Shown here: piece by piece, positions 22,087 to 32,676 of the stretch | How the letters are laid out: each line of letters starts with the position of its first letter | Numbering within the stretch: position 1 is the stretch's first letter | Assembly: GCA_029959085.1 (NCBI GenBank) | Contig: JARWIR010000014.1 | Coordinates: 9,222,001-9,286,000 of the forward strand | Origin: Nemophila menziesii | Taxonomy: Eukaryota; Streptophyta; Magnoliopsida; Boraginales; Hydrophyllaceae | DNA: 64,000 nt | Reading direction: 5' to 3' | Translations under genes and position numbers: made by a program | Notes under the pieces: generated by a model | Databases searched by the model: none | Seen by the model: only the letters and a program-made list of their open reading frames with translations | What the model was told of the DNA's origin: nothing

Positions 22087-23655
22087 TGGTGGTCCTTTGT
22101 GTGTTCTAAAAATAAATGCAATAAATAATCGAACCACAAACGCAAGTGTACGGTTGTCTCAAGTAATATAGTTGATAAAACAGATTCGTTCCAAGGACGG
22201 GATGGTTGACTACAATGCTTATCTATCAATGATTAATTGCACTTATGAGAGCAAATAAAGATAATATGTTTGATTGGTTTTTGTATTAATGCTAAGTATT
22301 AAAAGACTAAATGGAAAATGCAATTAAAAGCTAAGACGCAGGTAAAATGATGTAAAACGCAAGTATGAGACGATAGAACTTGAGAACGCAAGGGGTCATC
22401 CTAATCCTATTTCATAACCTATGCTGTTTAAGGGTTAAATTGGTCAATTACGATGATCGGGATTCTAAATTCCTTATACCCCCGTCAGGGTGGACTATAA
22501 GGCGATCCTAGAGTGTCACTAGTCCCGTCAGGGTAAATATGATCCACTTTTGGATGATTAAGTTTTATTACCTCATTGGCCCTAGAATTAGCTAGGTTCG
22601 TCAGAATCAATAGCTTCTATCCTAGATTGAATAAATGGTTCTGTACCTAAACCCTCCGTCAGGATGATCCAATTGCCACTAATTGGAATAGCCTAGATAC
22701 TAACACCTGCTCCTAGTTCATGACGCTAAAAACAGTAAATATTCTCAATTTATCAAAAAGGGTAAAAGACACAATCTAATTTAATTTAACAGAAACCCAA
22801 ATTCAACATACGAAATTCAATAAGATTTGGGAATTACCCATATAGCATTCTCAAGCGCTAATAAAAGTTTAGCTCATATTAATTGAAAACAAACTAAATT
22901 AAATAAAAGGGAATTCATATTGTTTTACAAAATTAAATATAAGAAGAACCTAATTTCCGGAATAGGAATGACTACGAACGGAGATATAGACCCTCTCCAG
23001 CTCTTGTAGCTTCTTCTTTCTTCCTTATGTTGCTTCTCTCTGGTGTTTAATCTTGTAGAATGTGAATTGTTATGAGAATAGAAGTCAAAGGCTCCTTTTA
23101 TAAGTGTAAAAACGGATTAGGGCTTGGACCTAAGAATAAAACACTAATTAAATGCCCAAGCCCAAATTCTAAGCCCAAAATCCCGTAACTGCTGATACAC
23201 CTTCACTAAAACGGCTTTTCCCGCTTCGTTATGACTCCGATTGACCTCATTCTAGTTGCTAAAGTTCCGTAACTCGATAAGGAATGTTTTCTCTTCAAAG
23301 GTCAGCGGCTAAATCATCTCTTAAGCACCTCGAAATCAGCAATCTATGGCCTGGAAAATGGATTTTCAGCTCTAAAAATAATATCTTCGGGATTTATCTT
23401 CAAGTCTTGACTCCATATCACGATCTTTTGACTTTTTCCTTGGATTCCTCTTCTAGCTAACACCTAAAACCGGTAAACTTTACACTAAAAATACCAATAT
23501 TACGCGCAAAAGCTTAATAAATTAAAAATGCTAGAAATAAAAGAGGAAAATCCTATTATTGCATATTTAGTCCAAAAGTCTATCAAATTGATTAAATAAA
23601 CACCAGAAATGATGTCTCCTAAGGGTCGAAAATAAGAACAATTAAGGAGACATCA
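22087..23655 (-). repeat. T2 5' LTR (family 1)
   Basis: 1569 bp, paired with 2056-3623. The outer edge abuts TSD CCTCC (23656-23660). Confidence 0.95.
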
Positions 23656-23792
23656 CCTCCTTTCTCAACATCGATTTTACCCTTTGAATTTGAACTAGAA
23701 CCTTTGTTATTTGATTTCTTCTCAATTGAACCCAATACCTTGCTTTTCTTCACCTCCCCTTTGCTAGATAATGTTTCTGTTCTCTTAGTCAT
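23656..23792 (-). pseudogene. T1 ORF2, 5' part
   Basis: The start codon at 23792 opens MTKRTETLSSKGEVKKSKVL, a Lys/Ser-rich start. After 45 codons the frame runs into the T2 insertion; it continues in frame at 2055. A G-rich motif (23803-23814) stands 11 nt upstream of the ATG. Confidence 0.75.
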
Positions 23793-24790
23793 CCTCAATT
23801 GACCCCCAACTCAAATATTTAGCAACTCTTGAAATTTGAACTTTTGAATTTTTGGTTGAACAAGCTTGATTTGGTTTAGGAAAGGTGAATTAATGATGAA
23901 TCTCTATGTGGGTAAGGTTTATTCTTGATGGATTGGTATGGATCTAAGAAATTGTAGGATGAATTTTGAAAATTTAAGCTTTTGATTCTTCAATTGGATG
24001 TGTTTGGTGAGAATTGGGTGCTTGAATCTCCTTTGTAATGCTGTGGAGAGAAGATTTGATGTGTTTTGATTGGGTAGTGTTTTGATGTTTGGGGAAGGTT
24101 TTTATGAGCTTTAATGGAGTTGGGAGAGGTTTGGAGAAGAAAGAGAGGCTTAAGGATTAATGAATTCGGAATAAACACCCACCTCTTTCTTCTTATAAGC
24201 AAAAAGGCTTCTTTTTTCTCTCCAGCAACGCTGGGCGGCATACCGGCCGTAGGGCCCGGCATGCCGGTGCTGGAGCTGCTGATTCCCAAGTTCCGTCAAA
24301 ATACCCGAGGTCTCTACACGTGGGCACGGTTTTCTTCTGGCCGGCATGCCGGTGCTGGAGCTGGGACCTTTCTGGAAGGAACACGTGGTCGACCCCCTGG
24401 CCACAGGTTTTCGTTGGCCGGCATAACGGGAAAATCCGCCGGCATGCCGGTGGTGAATTTTCTCGATACTGGACCTTTCTGGATGGAACACGTTGCGTAC
24501 CCCGTGGGCTCGGGTTTTCTGCCCACCGGTATACCGGAAAAATCGCCGGCATGCCGGTGAGGCAGTTAGAATATGTCCAAAACTCGCGTTTTTCCTCCCG
24601 GACTCAATTTTTTTAACACCTAAACATCAAAAACACTAATACATTTCTCAAATATGCAATATCAACTAAAAAACAACTAAACTAAACATAAATTAAAAAC
24701 GTAAAAGACATAAAAACTTAAAAAATTGCGGGTTGTCTCCCGTACAGCACTTTTATTTAACGTCTTTCAAAGTTAGACGTGTTACCTCTA
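23793..24790 (-). other. T1 pol-ORF2 spacer with CCGGCATGCCGG palindromes
   Basis: Noncoding. Between about 24235 and 24560 there are at least four CCGGCATGCCGG-type palindromes or variants (CCGGCATAACGG, CCGGTATACCGG), separated by repeats of GGACCTTTCTGGA.GGAACACGT. The unit differs from the T2/T3 unit but sits in the same place, between pol and ORF2. The several overlapping ORFs here on both strands are products of the GC-rich repeat. The segment 24600-24690 matches T4 60609-60740. Confidence 0.75.
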
Positions 24791-26281
24791 TCAAGATTTG
24801 CGAATATAGCCTCCCCAACAACGAGTTAGGCTATGAACGTCAACTAATCTGCGCTTGATCCCCTTTTTGGGCCGGATTTCTATCACCTTGGTTGAAACAA
24901 CCTTAGTGACGATGAATGGTCCCATCCACGAGTCTTTGAAACTACGTGGCCTATTCTCGCGTTTGTGAGCTTTCCAAAGTACTTCACGGCCAACCCCAAA
25001 CTCAATGTTTGGCTCAGTATCCACATGTTTTAAGTGGATCTTCTCAGGAGGGACTTTGTGATGTGAAAGGCTGTGGATGACAGGAACGGTGGGATCTAAC
25101 TTCCTTGGTTTCTTACCCAAGACATAGAAGGTCTCGGATACATTCTTTGCATGAAGGGTGATGGTCCCTTCACGGAAGTTGATGACACTTTGACTTGTGG
25201 CCATGAAAGGCCGTCCAAGTATGATTGGAACCTGCTTATCTGCATCAAACTCAAGTATAACAAAGTCAGTAGGGATGGCGATACTACCTGCATGGACTAA
25301 GACGTCCTCCACTGTTCCCCATGACCTGGTAACTGAGTTGTCAGCGAACTGCAACTTCACTGGAGTTTTCTCTGATTTCTGAAGTCCAAGTTTCTCGAAC
25401 ACGGACTTAGGCATAAGATTCACACCAGAACCCACATCGTACATAGCTTTCACCTTGAGCATACCATTTATTTGAATAGGAAGGTTAAAACTTCCCGGAT
25501 CTTTGAGCTTTGTTGGTAACTCTCTTTCACTTCTTCTTGAAACTCTCAGGTTCTCTCTCGGGATCTCTACACTCGCTTCTTTCTCAGGAATAACTTGCGT
25601 ACAAACTTGTTGCGGTGTAAGTCCTTTATTCGCAATCTCAAGCATTCTAGCGTTGATATTTTTAGGTCTATACGCCTCTACAAATGTCTTGAGTTCAGTG
25701 TCATCCTTAGGAATTTTATCAGGAATAGTTGGTGACACTGTTTGAACAACAGGTGGCGGTTCTACCTTCTCTTCTTCTTTCTCTTCTTGCACAGCAGGTG
25801 CAACTTCAACTTCCTCCTTGGAGGCTTCTTTCTCTTTCTCTTTAGCCAGCTCAGCTTGATAATCCATAACCGATCGAATCTCCTCTTGCATATCTTTCAG
25901 AAGTTGTATAAATTCGGCTTTTTCTGAATCGTCCTCCACATCAACCCCAAGATAGTTAGATTCTACGGGGCTAGACTTGGTTGGTTCTTCTTCAGTACTT
26001 GAAGTTTCCACGGCACTAATGGCAGCATGTGGTACTTCCTTCTTTTCTTCTTCAGGTTCAAGGCAAATAGCCTTGCAAGCTTCGAACCCAACATTGTCAT
26101 CACCTCCTTCGATAGCCTTCAATTCTTTTTGTTCCATTAAATTCCTTAGAACTTTTTTCAACTGTTCCACTTGAGTACCTAAAATCTGAATTGCGGCATC
26201 TTGTCCTCGTAACTTTTCTTCCTAAGCGTTCATATTCATGGTCAAACGGTTCAAGACTTTTACTACTTGTTGATTATCCAT
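24791..26281 (-). CDS. T1 protease joined to integrase C-terminal tail
   Basis: The open frame of 459 codons runs from 26170 to 24791. The same frame reaches up to 26281 past a single stop at 26222-26224. The N-terminal 200 residues are acidic and coiled-coil-like. The aspartic protease site is DVGSGVNLMPKSVFEKLG at about residue 245, with VPIILGRPFMATS near 318. From about residue 411 the protein changes to SWMGPFIVTKVVSTKVIEI and ends VDVHSLTRCWGGYIRKS, like an integrase C-terminal barrel. All RT, RNase H and integrase core sequence is absent and the frame stays open across the junction, so this fusion may have been made as a protein in an active copy. Gag is in another frame, which hints at frameshifting or at decay. 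Confidence 0.8.
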
Positions 26282-27629
26282 TAGATCCCTCTTGAGGATA
26301 TTGTGGTAAAGCTTTCTGATCTAATGCATCGGTATAGGCATCTTGAACAGGTTGTTGAGGGGGAGCAGGTCTATTTTAATGTTGATTTTGATACTGACCT
26401 CTTGGTTGGAAAACGTTGTTCTGGGGGCGCGGTTGATAATGACCAGGATTAGCGGCCCCTTGTGGATTTGAATATTGCATACCCGGATGGTTTCGGTTAC
26501 CAAATTGATAACCTCCTCGGTTGGATATGAAGTAAACAGATTGTGGATTTCCTCCGCACTCTTTCCATGTATGATTATTAACCCCACATTGTTGACAACC
26601 TTGTGCTTCTTGTACTACGTTTGCTGCGGCTAAATTCTTCTGCATCTCTAACTTAAGCTCTTTGATTTGATTCTCTAATGCGGATATTTGAGCTGAGTTT
26701 GTAGTTTCTGCATCTAATCGAAGCGTTCCTCAGGTCTTTGCTATAGGAGCCCGCGTAGAAGTCCAACTCCTTTCTTGTTCAATAATATTTTCCAAAACCT
26801 CGGAAGCTTCATTATGATTCATGGACACGAAATTTCCCTTTACAATGTTATCCACCTTCTCTCTACCTTTATCATTAAGACCTTCATAGAATATAGCAAG
26901 TTGTAAAGAGGGGGTATAAACATGGAGCGAACATCTATCTAGTTTGTGTTGAAACCTTGTCCATGATTCTCCTACTGTTTCTCCATCTTCTTGATAAAAT
27001 CTTGCAAGCTCGCTTTGATCTTTGAGTCTCATACTCTTCGGATAAAAACGGTTAAAGAATGCAGCTTGAAGTTCTGTCCATGAATTGATTGTCCCAGGTG
27101 GTTGTCTATCTAGCCACTCACTAGCTCTACCGGTCAAGAAGAACGAAAACATATGACAATACAGTTGCTCGCGTGTAATGCCTGGAGTAACATAAGCATC
27201 ACAAATCTGCATGAACTTCTGAATCGATCTTACCGGATCTTGAATTGATGTACCACTGTAGAGTCCATGACTTTGAAATTGACTGAGCATATCCGGATCG
27301 GGTCGAAATTTAATATTTTGGATCTCTGGAGGACGGTAACCTATTGGTTGAACATGGAACGGCACATGGAGACCAGGGAGGTCTTTCTCAACTCAATTCT
27401 GCCCATTACCTCGTCCTTGTGGATGTTGTCCTTGTTGTTGTCCACCAGGTGGGACAAGTGGTGGTGGTCCTCTTGGTATATTTCCTCCAAGTGGGACTCC
27501 AAGCGGTGGATCTAACTGCCCCTGTACGCCTGCCATAGCTCTTTTCAAGGCTCTTTCCTCACGAACACGTTTGTTATAAGGTCTGAAGCTCCTCTCAGGC
27601 TCCGATAACGGAGGCCAAGAATTAAACAC
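26274..27629 (-). pseudogene. T1 gag
   Basis: One frame from the ATG at 27629 to 26274, with stops near 27390, 26727 and 26373. It has an N-terminal WPPLSEPERSF motif, a Pro/Gly/Gln-rich linker, the capsid-like domain (NIKFRPDPDMLSQFQSHG, FSFFLTGRASEWLDRQ, AFFNRFYPKSMRLKDQSEL), an intact zinc knuckle (CQQCGVNNHTWKEC) near 26600, and an Asn/Gln/Pro-rich tail. It is clearly a different gag subfamily from T2/T3 and is the same as T4 gag. Confidence 0.88.
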
Positions 27630-27761
27630 TGTGAAACCTGAAAAAGACTAAAGCAAACCACAAGCGTAAATCCGGAAAAACAAAAACTAAATACTGAAAA
27701 ATAAAAATTAATTAAAGACTGCTACTCGAAATAGATAACCCACACGCTAACGAGACACAAG

Positions 27762-27779
27762 TCTCCGGCAGCGGCGCCA
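27762..27779 (-). promoter_or_regulatory. T1 primer binding site (tRNA-Asp type)
   Basis: Minus-strand TGGCGCCGCTGCCGGAGA, 6 nt inside the 5' LTR. It fits the tRNA-Asp 3' end with two differences. Confidence 0.85.
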
Positions 27780-27785
27780 AAAATT

Positions 27786-29334
27786 TGGTATCGCCTAGGG
27801 TGTGATAAAAATAAGATAAATATAAGTCAAGAAAACTACGCACTCTCACCCTAGACAAGCACAGTACTGCAAGTATTACAGGACGTATGCAAGTTTTAGT
27901 TGATAAGTTGAGTTCGTTCTCAGGGACTTAGTGTGCTAGTCGAATGGGTAGTAATAACGAGTAAGAAGTAAATAATTAAAAGACAGAAAATTAAAGGAAT
28001 ATATTTCGAAATAACTAATTAAACTAGGAAAAATAAAGACAATAAAATAAATACGAAGAATATGAGATGAGAAATATAGCTTAGGTTTTTCTAGTATGCA
28101 CTAATCCTTCTAATTATTTCTTTTAAATCTAGTTAATAAGGGAGAATATTAGCTCTTGTATACTTAGTCAGGATTCTAAATTCTCATTCCTTAGACCTTG
28201 AGAGCGACTAAGGGGGCTACGGACACACCACGAGGCTGGTTCAAATAGGGTTATCAAGCGCCACCAAGGCCCTAAGCAATCAATTTCCATACATGGTGAT
28301 AGTGATTAAATTATACCCTAATGACTATCTAGTTAGAATCAGTTTTGTCAGGACTAATATCGACACTAGACGTTATGTAGTGTTTCAATAATTAGACACC
28401 TAGCTAAGGTGACCATCTAATTACTATTAAGAAAGCCTAAAGTGATCAGTTCTAGGACAGGCAATAGATCAAAACACATAAACAAATATAAAGGTAAGAA
28501 GCTAATATCAGATTAAAACATGTAATTCCCAAAGAAACTTAGATAGAAAGAAATTAGAATTCATAGATTATACATGATGCAAAACCCAAGCTATGGGGAG
28601 TTTAGTTCATAGAATTTAGTTCATACCTGAAGGAAATAAACTAAAATAAATAATAAAAGACATCATCTTACTCTCTACAATAACTTGGAAGAATCAAACC
28701 TTAAGAACTAATTACTATGAGGCAAGGATGATTTACAAGTGATATAAGGGTGTATTTATAGGTGCTTAGAAGACCTAATTCGTTTTCTTGAAGGAGAGGT
28801 TAAGTAATGGACTCCAAGCCCAACTCAAATTCGTAACCCTAAAAACATGAAATCAGACCCGTTTTTCTTTAGGTCCTAGCAGCTTCAATTTTCATCCGTT
28901 TGATGCGTATGAATATACCAAATTCATCGTCTCGGAAAGAGCTTCAGTTTTTCGCTTGACCGTTTCTCCAAATTCCACACCATTTTTGAGATATAAGCTG
29001 ATTTGTGGTCGTAGGTGCAGAAATTCAGGACTAAGGCAGCTTTTCCTTTTCCATGTTTTTTGCTTTTGTTTCCTTATCTCCAATTTCCATGCTTATCTCT
29101 TTCCATATCTTGTAGTATTTGACTTGGACTCTAATTAATCTCCATAATAATCTTTAAAGCTTCAAACTAAATAAATAATTAAACCCAATATGCTCTAAAA
29201 ATATTATTTTACTAAATCAAGACTCAAAATAGGAAAGTGCACTATTTCTCAAGAAAATCGACTATTATGACTTCTAAATCACTAAAAATGACGTCTCATC
29301 CTAATATAAATCTATCACAAATGAGGAGACATCA
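27786..29334 (-). repeat. T1 5' LTR (family 2)
   Basis: 1549 bp. It starts TGATGTCTCCTC and ends TACCA on the minus strand, with the primer site next to it. It is homologous to the T4 LTR (56393-57908) but differs from family 1 apart from the terminal inverted repeat and a GTCAGGATTCTAAATTC block (about 28168-28184). Confidence 0.93.
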
Positions 29335-31439
29335 CCCCACTTAATCTCCTTTTGTCTCATAGTAAATATTTAGTCTCTTCTAGAGTCTCCTATTTCATCT
29401 AGATTGCTCATTTTGGAAGGTAATGGCTTTAGTAAGAAAAAACTCAAGTAATGATTCCCTAGTTATAAAGATACTTAGTCCAGTTATATGTTAAACAATG
29501 ATTTTCTCTTAAAATTTACAAAACATGCTAGATTACTCCATGCAATCAGTATGATGTCTTCCTAGATACCACAAAAATTCATTTCCTATAATCATTCTTT
29601 TTTCATTTTTTTCCTTAAATTTTATACTTAGATCATTGTTTATAAATACCAAGTACTTGTCTAATACTACCCTTTGGACTGATACAATGATATTTAGTAA
29701 TTTGTGAACATGTAAGGTGTATTTTATATGAATGTCATAGTATTTGTGATTTATAGCATGTTTGCTAGAAGCTCTCATGCAATAAGTAGTCATGTTGCTG
29801 GTTTTTGAAAAAATGAGAACCTGTTAGTAATCTATATCATAAAACTTTTACTATCTTTGGAAATTATACTCGGATTATAATGCCTCATGTTTGGTATTTT
29901 ACTATTTACTATTCAACTTTTGTTGTACCTCGTTCTTTACTTGTTGTGCTTAGTATTAGTTTAAGGGTATACAGTTTGCCTCTTTCCGTTTGCATTCCAT
30001 ACTAAAGGTTTTTATGGGTGACAAACGACCTATATTATTAATTAATTTTTGGAAATATGTAGGGTTGGTTTATACAGTTAAATATATATTCTAAGAAAAT
30101 AAAGTTAGCCTTTACGAACAATTCCCTTAACAAGTGATTGCAGTAGATTATGTTACTTAAAGTATTTATAGTTGCTATAATTAGAAGGGATTTTGTTGGA
30201 GGAGAAAGGGTGTGCGTGGGGTACCTAACCATATATTATAGAAATTAACATATATTTAACATAATAGCAACAAAATTATTCAAAGCCTAAAAAGATAGTA
30301 TTCAAAAGTTGTGGGCAAGTAGAGATTTGGAAATCTAAAAGAACCAAATACACATTGATATCTAAAGAAAAGGTGGAAAACACACATGCACCCTTTCTAC
30401 TTCGTTATTAGTTTCCCGAACACATCTTGATGATGTAAGGGTTGTTATAAGAATTCCAGGTACTTCGGCAAGAACAGAAGTGAATCGACCTTGTATAGTA
30501 TGGTTCCGAGGAGCGATGCTCGGGTAATCTTTTTTTGCAATACCAGGGTTTGATAGAATCATTACAACTTAAGTCATTAGAAAAACCAATTTGGGTAAAT
30601 TGACTGAAACACTTCTTTTATTATACAAATTTTAACATAGTCTCAAAAAGTATGGGTTTTTTCGTCAAAACGTGTATAATTAAGGGTCATTTGTATAAAA
30701 GATAATTACTTTAAAAGAATTTGATGATTAAGATAAAATTGTTTGATCTTTACATAGCCCTGCTATAACTAATTCATTGAGGTTATAACGTATTTTTTTT
30801 CATAATTTAGTATTATCTACACATGTTAAGAAAAATTAAACAACCATTGTCTGGTTGGTTTTAAAAACTATTGACATGTATGAAAATCTAATTTTGACAA
30901 TGTATATTTGTATTCATTAATTATTTATTTGTATTATTTAGTGGAAGCTTCAAGGTCCTCAATAGTAAAGGCTTATACTCCGTGCATAATTCGGGAGAAG
31001 ATATGGTGTTTAGTAAAGAAATTGCCTAAAATGACGGAGTTTGAACTGATTTCACGCCAAGATCACTTCAAGAACCAGAGTTTATTTTAATGTAGATCAG
31101 ATTTGACTATACTTCTTCTCTATTCTGATCAAGAGGTAACTATCTATCCATTATGTATACCATACATATCAAATCATGTTTATTTATATAATGAAATGTA
31201 TATTATCTACTCTATGTAGTTGTGATAACTTCATCTTCCCTTTGTTGGAGGATTTAGCAAGAAAAAACTTGATGATGAGAATGTTCTTAAAGGATGGTGC
31301 CCAACTACCATTATTACCATATACCCTCTTATGTGAGGATCTCTTGAGTGAGTCCTAGTCGCTCCGAGGTGTGATATTAATTCAATACTAAAGAAGAAGA
31401 GCAACTTACAGGAAGTGTATGGGTGTTCCAACTATTAAA
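29335..31439. other. Spacer between T1 and LTR relic, no gene recognised
   Basis: AT-rich sequence. A minus-strand ORF at 30362-30562 and its plus-strand counterpart (with VRVVIRIPGTSARTEV) look non-random but match no family I recognise. A plus-strand segment at 30940-31090 encodes AYTPCIIREKIWCLVKKLPK and may be an exon relic. No repeats or element ends were resolved. Confidence 0.4.
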
Positions 31440-32296
31440 TAAATATTACGGGATTTCGGTCGAATTGATATCATCAGACTTAAATGTTCAATTAGAAAGT
31501 AGAACTAATTGCAATATAAATAAAAGTGTATATTTGTTTTGCTTTTGATTTAATAACTACTAACTCAAGAATATTGTGTAAACTAAATTAAAATAGAAAT
31601 TGAATTAAAAAGATTACGCAAAAACGAGAGATATACATGAGTGTAGCTAGAGAATTACCAACATTACAATCCAATGAATTGGTTTAAGGGTAAAGTCATT
31701 ATCTTAATATTAGTCGGGACTCTAATATCTTCCTAACTCCCGCTAGGGTAGACATAGAGCTATTCTACAGTAATACTGACTCTGTCAAGGGGACTATAAG
31801 CTACTTTCTAATGTTTAACATTTTACCCAATTGGCTACATTATTAGTTAAGGCCGCCATTCTCAATAACAGGCTCAATATCTTCCTAACTCCCGTATGAT
31901 CGTCGCCACTAACGATAGCTAGCTGAATTACTAAAACCTATCTCTCTTAAGCTAAGTTATTGATGGTTCACAAGAATATATTCAATACAAAATATGCAAC
32001 TCAATTTAAATTAGGTAATCCCAAATTCAAAGAAACATTAAATTAGAAATTAGGATTTTCCCCTATCGCGATTCTCAAGTATTTAAGGTTTGGATCATAA
32101 TTGAATATATAAAATAAATAAAACTAATATAAGAAATAATATCTAAAACATGAATAATATAAAAAGAACCTAATTAGAATGACTTGAGTTGTTGTTGAAG
32201 AAGAAAAAATCTATAACTTCTACTTTTCTGCTTCCAAGCGTATGACTTATTTCATCTCTAAAAAATGAGTAATAATATGAAGTGTACTGCACTAAC
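31440..32296 (-). repeat. Decayed Athila-type LTR relic, left part
   Basis: Scattered blocks line up in order with family 1 LTRs: GGTTTAAGGG, GTCGGGACTCTAATATC, ACTCCCGCTAGGGTAGAC, a second CTGTCAAGGGGACTATAAG, and GATCGTCGCCACTAACG. The Copia element splits it at 32296/37064. The boundary on the left is uncertain. No coding sequence lies beside it, so it is probably a solo or truncated LTR. Confidence 0.5.
32292..32296. repeat. Target-site duplication of Copia, left copy (CTAAC)
   Basis: CTAAC abuts the 5' LTR and recurs at 37064-37068 abutting the 3' LTR. Confidence 0.95.
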
Positions 32297-32650
32297 TGTT
32301 GGAATAAAGGAAAAGAAAAAGAAAATAAAATAATAAAGTTGATTAAAATAAAATAAATTAGAATTTGTATCATCTCCATTTAATTGAGTAATGGAGAAAT
32401 AAGTTATAGGATAGTGGAGAAATAAGTTACACTTTAGTGGAGGATTAAGTTACAAGTTTTCTATTAAATTGGATTAGTAGTGGACATGACAACTTATTAT
32501 ATGAGTTACATGTCTTTCTATATTCTTAAATTTTAGTATAAATAGAGAGACATGAAAATGAAAGTGTAACACAAAAAAAAAGATAGAAAACCAAATATTA
32601 ATATATCATTTTCATTATTTCTCTCCAAAAAACATTATTTCTTTTCTTCA
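32297..32650 (+). repeat. Copia 5' LTR
   Basis: 354 bp, TGTTGGAATAAAG...TTCTTCA. A TATAAATAGAGAGA box near 32538 is the likely promoter. It contains two copies of GTGGAGAAATAAGTTA-type sequence. Confidence 0.93.
32537..32546 (+). promoter_or_regulatory. Copia LTR TATA box
   Basis: GTATAAATAG about 110 bp before the LTR end, the expected position for the U3 promoter. It is repeated in the 3' LTR near 36950. Confidence 0.5.
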
Positions 32651-32652
32651 AA

Positions 32653-32666
32653 TTGGTATCAAGAGC
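32653..32666 (+). promoter_or_regulatory. Copia primer binding site (tRNA-Met type)
   Basis: TGGTATCAAGAGCA lies 2 nt after the 5' LTR. It fits the initiator tRNA-Met 3' end with one inserted A, as in many plant Copia elements. Confidence 0.85.
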
Positions 32667-32676
32667 AAGGTAAAAA

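Larger units (their letters stand above)
2056..23655 (-). mobile_element. T2: Athila-type Ty3/Gypsy element with complete pol domain set, split by T3
   Basis: This is a full-length insertion: LTRs at 22087-23655 (5') and 2056-3623 (3'), primer site 22063-22080, a polypurine-like tract at 3624-3638, and a 5-bp TSD CCTCC on both sides. Minus-strand order is gag (21951-20374), protease (20373 down to 19060), then T3 inserted, then RT (10202-9576), RNase H and integrase (9571-7460), palindrome array, and ORF2 (6419-5085). Without T3 it is about 12.7 kb, normal for Athila. The LTR pair differs at about 35 sites by eye (near 2 percent). Several in-frame stops and at least three frameshifts make it inactive now. 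It is the only element here with RT and integrase, so it represents the autonomous type. Confidence 0.93.
1..29334 (-). mobile_element. T1: outermost Athila-type LTR retrotransposon, non-autonomous, 3' end outside window
   Basis: This is the outermost of three nested minus-strand elements. Reading the minus strand there is a 5' LTR (29334-27786), a tRNA-Asp-type primer site, gag, a protease joined to an integrase tail, a GC-palindrome spacer and ORF2. ORF2 is cut by T2 (2056-23655), so T1's own DNA is 23656-29334 plus 1-2055. Its 3' LTR must lie left of the window. No reverse transcriptase, RNase H or integrase catalytic core is seen, so it would depend on an autonomous partner. The lineage call rests on the tRNA-Asp primer site, the gag family and the extra ORF after pol. 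The T1 LTR differs from the T2/T3 LTR although the interiors share many blocks. Confidence 0.88.

Noticed and set aside
24114..24616. Cluster of overlapping ORFs of 60-150 codons on both strands
   Set aside because: They follow the GC-rich palindrome repeat of the T1 spacer, overlap in all frames and contain repeated Cys/Arg/His motifs forced by CCGGCATGCCGG. No start context or family match.
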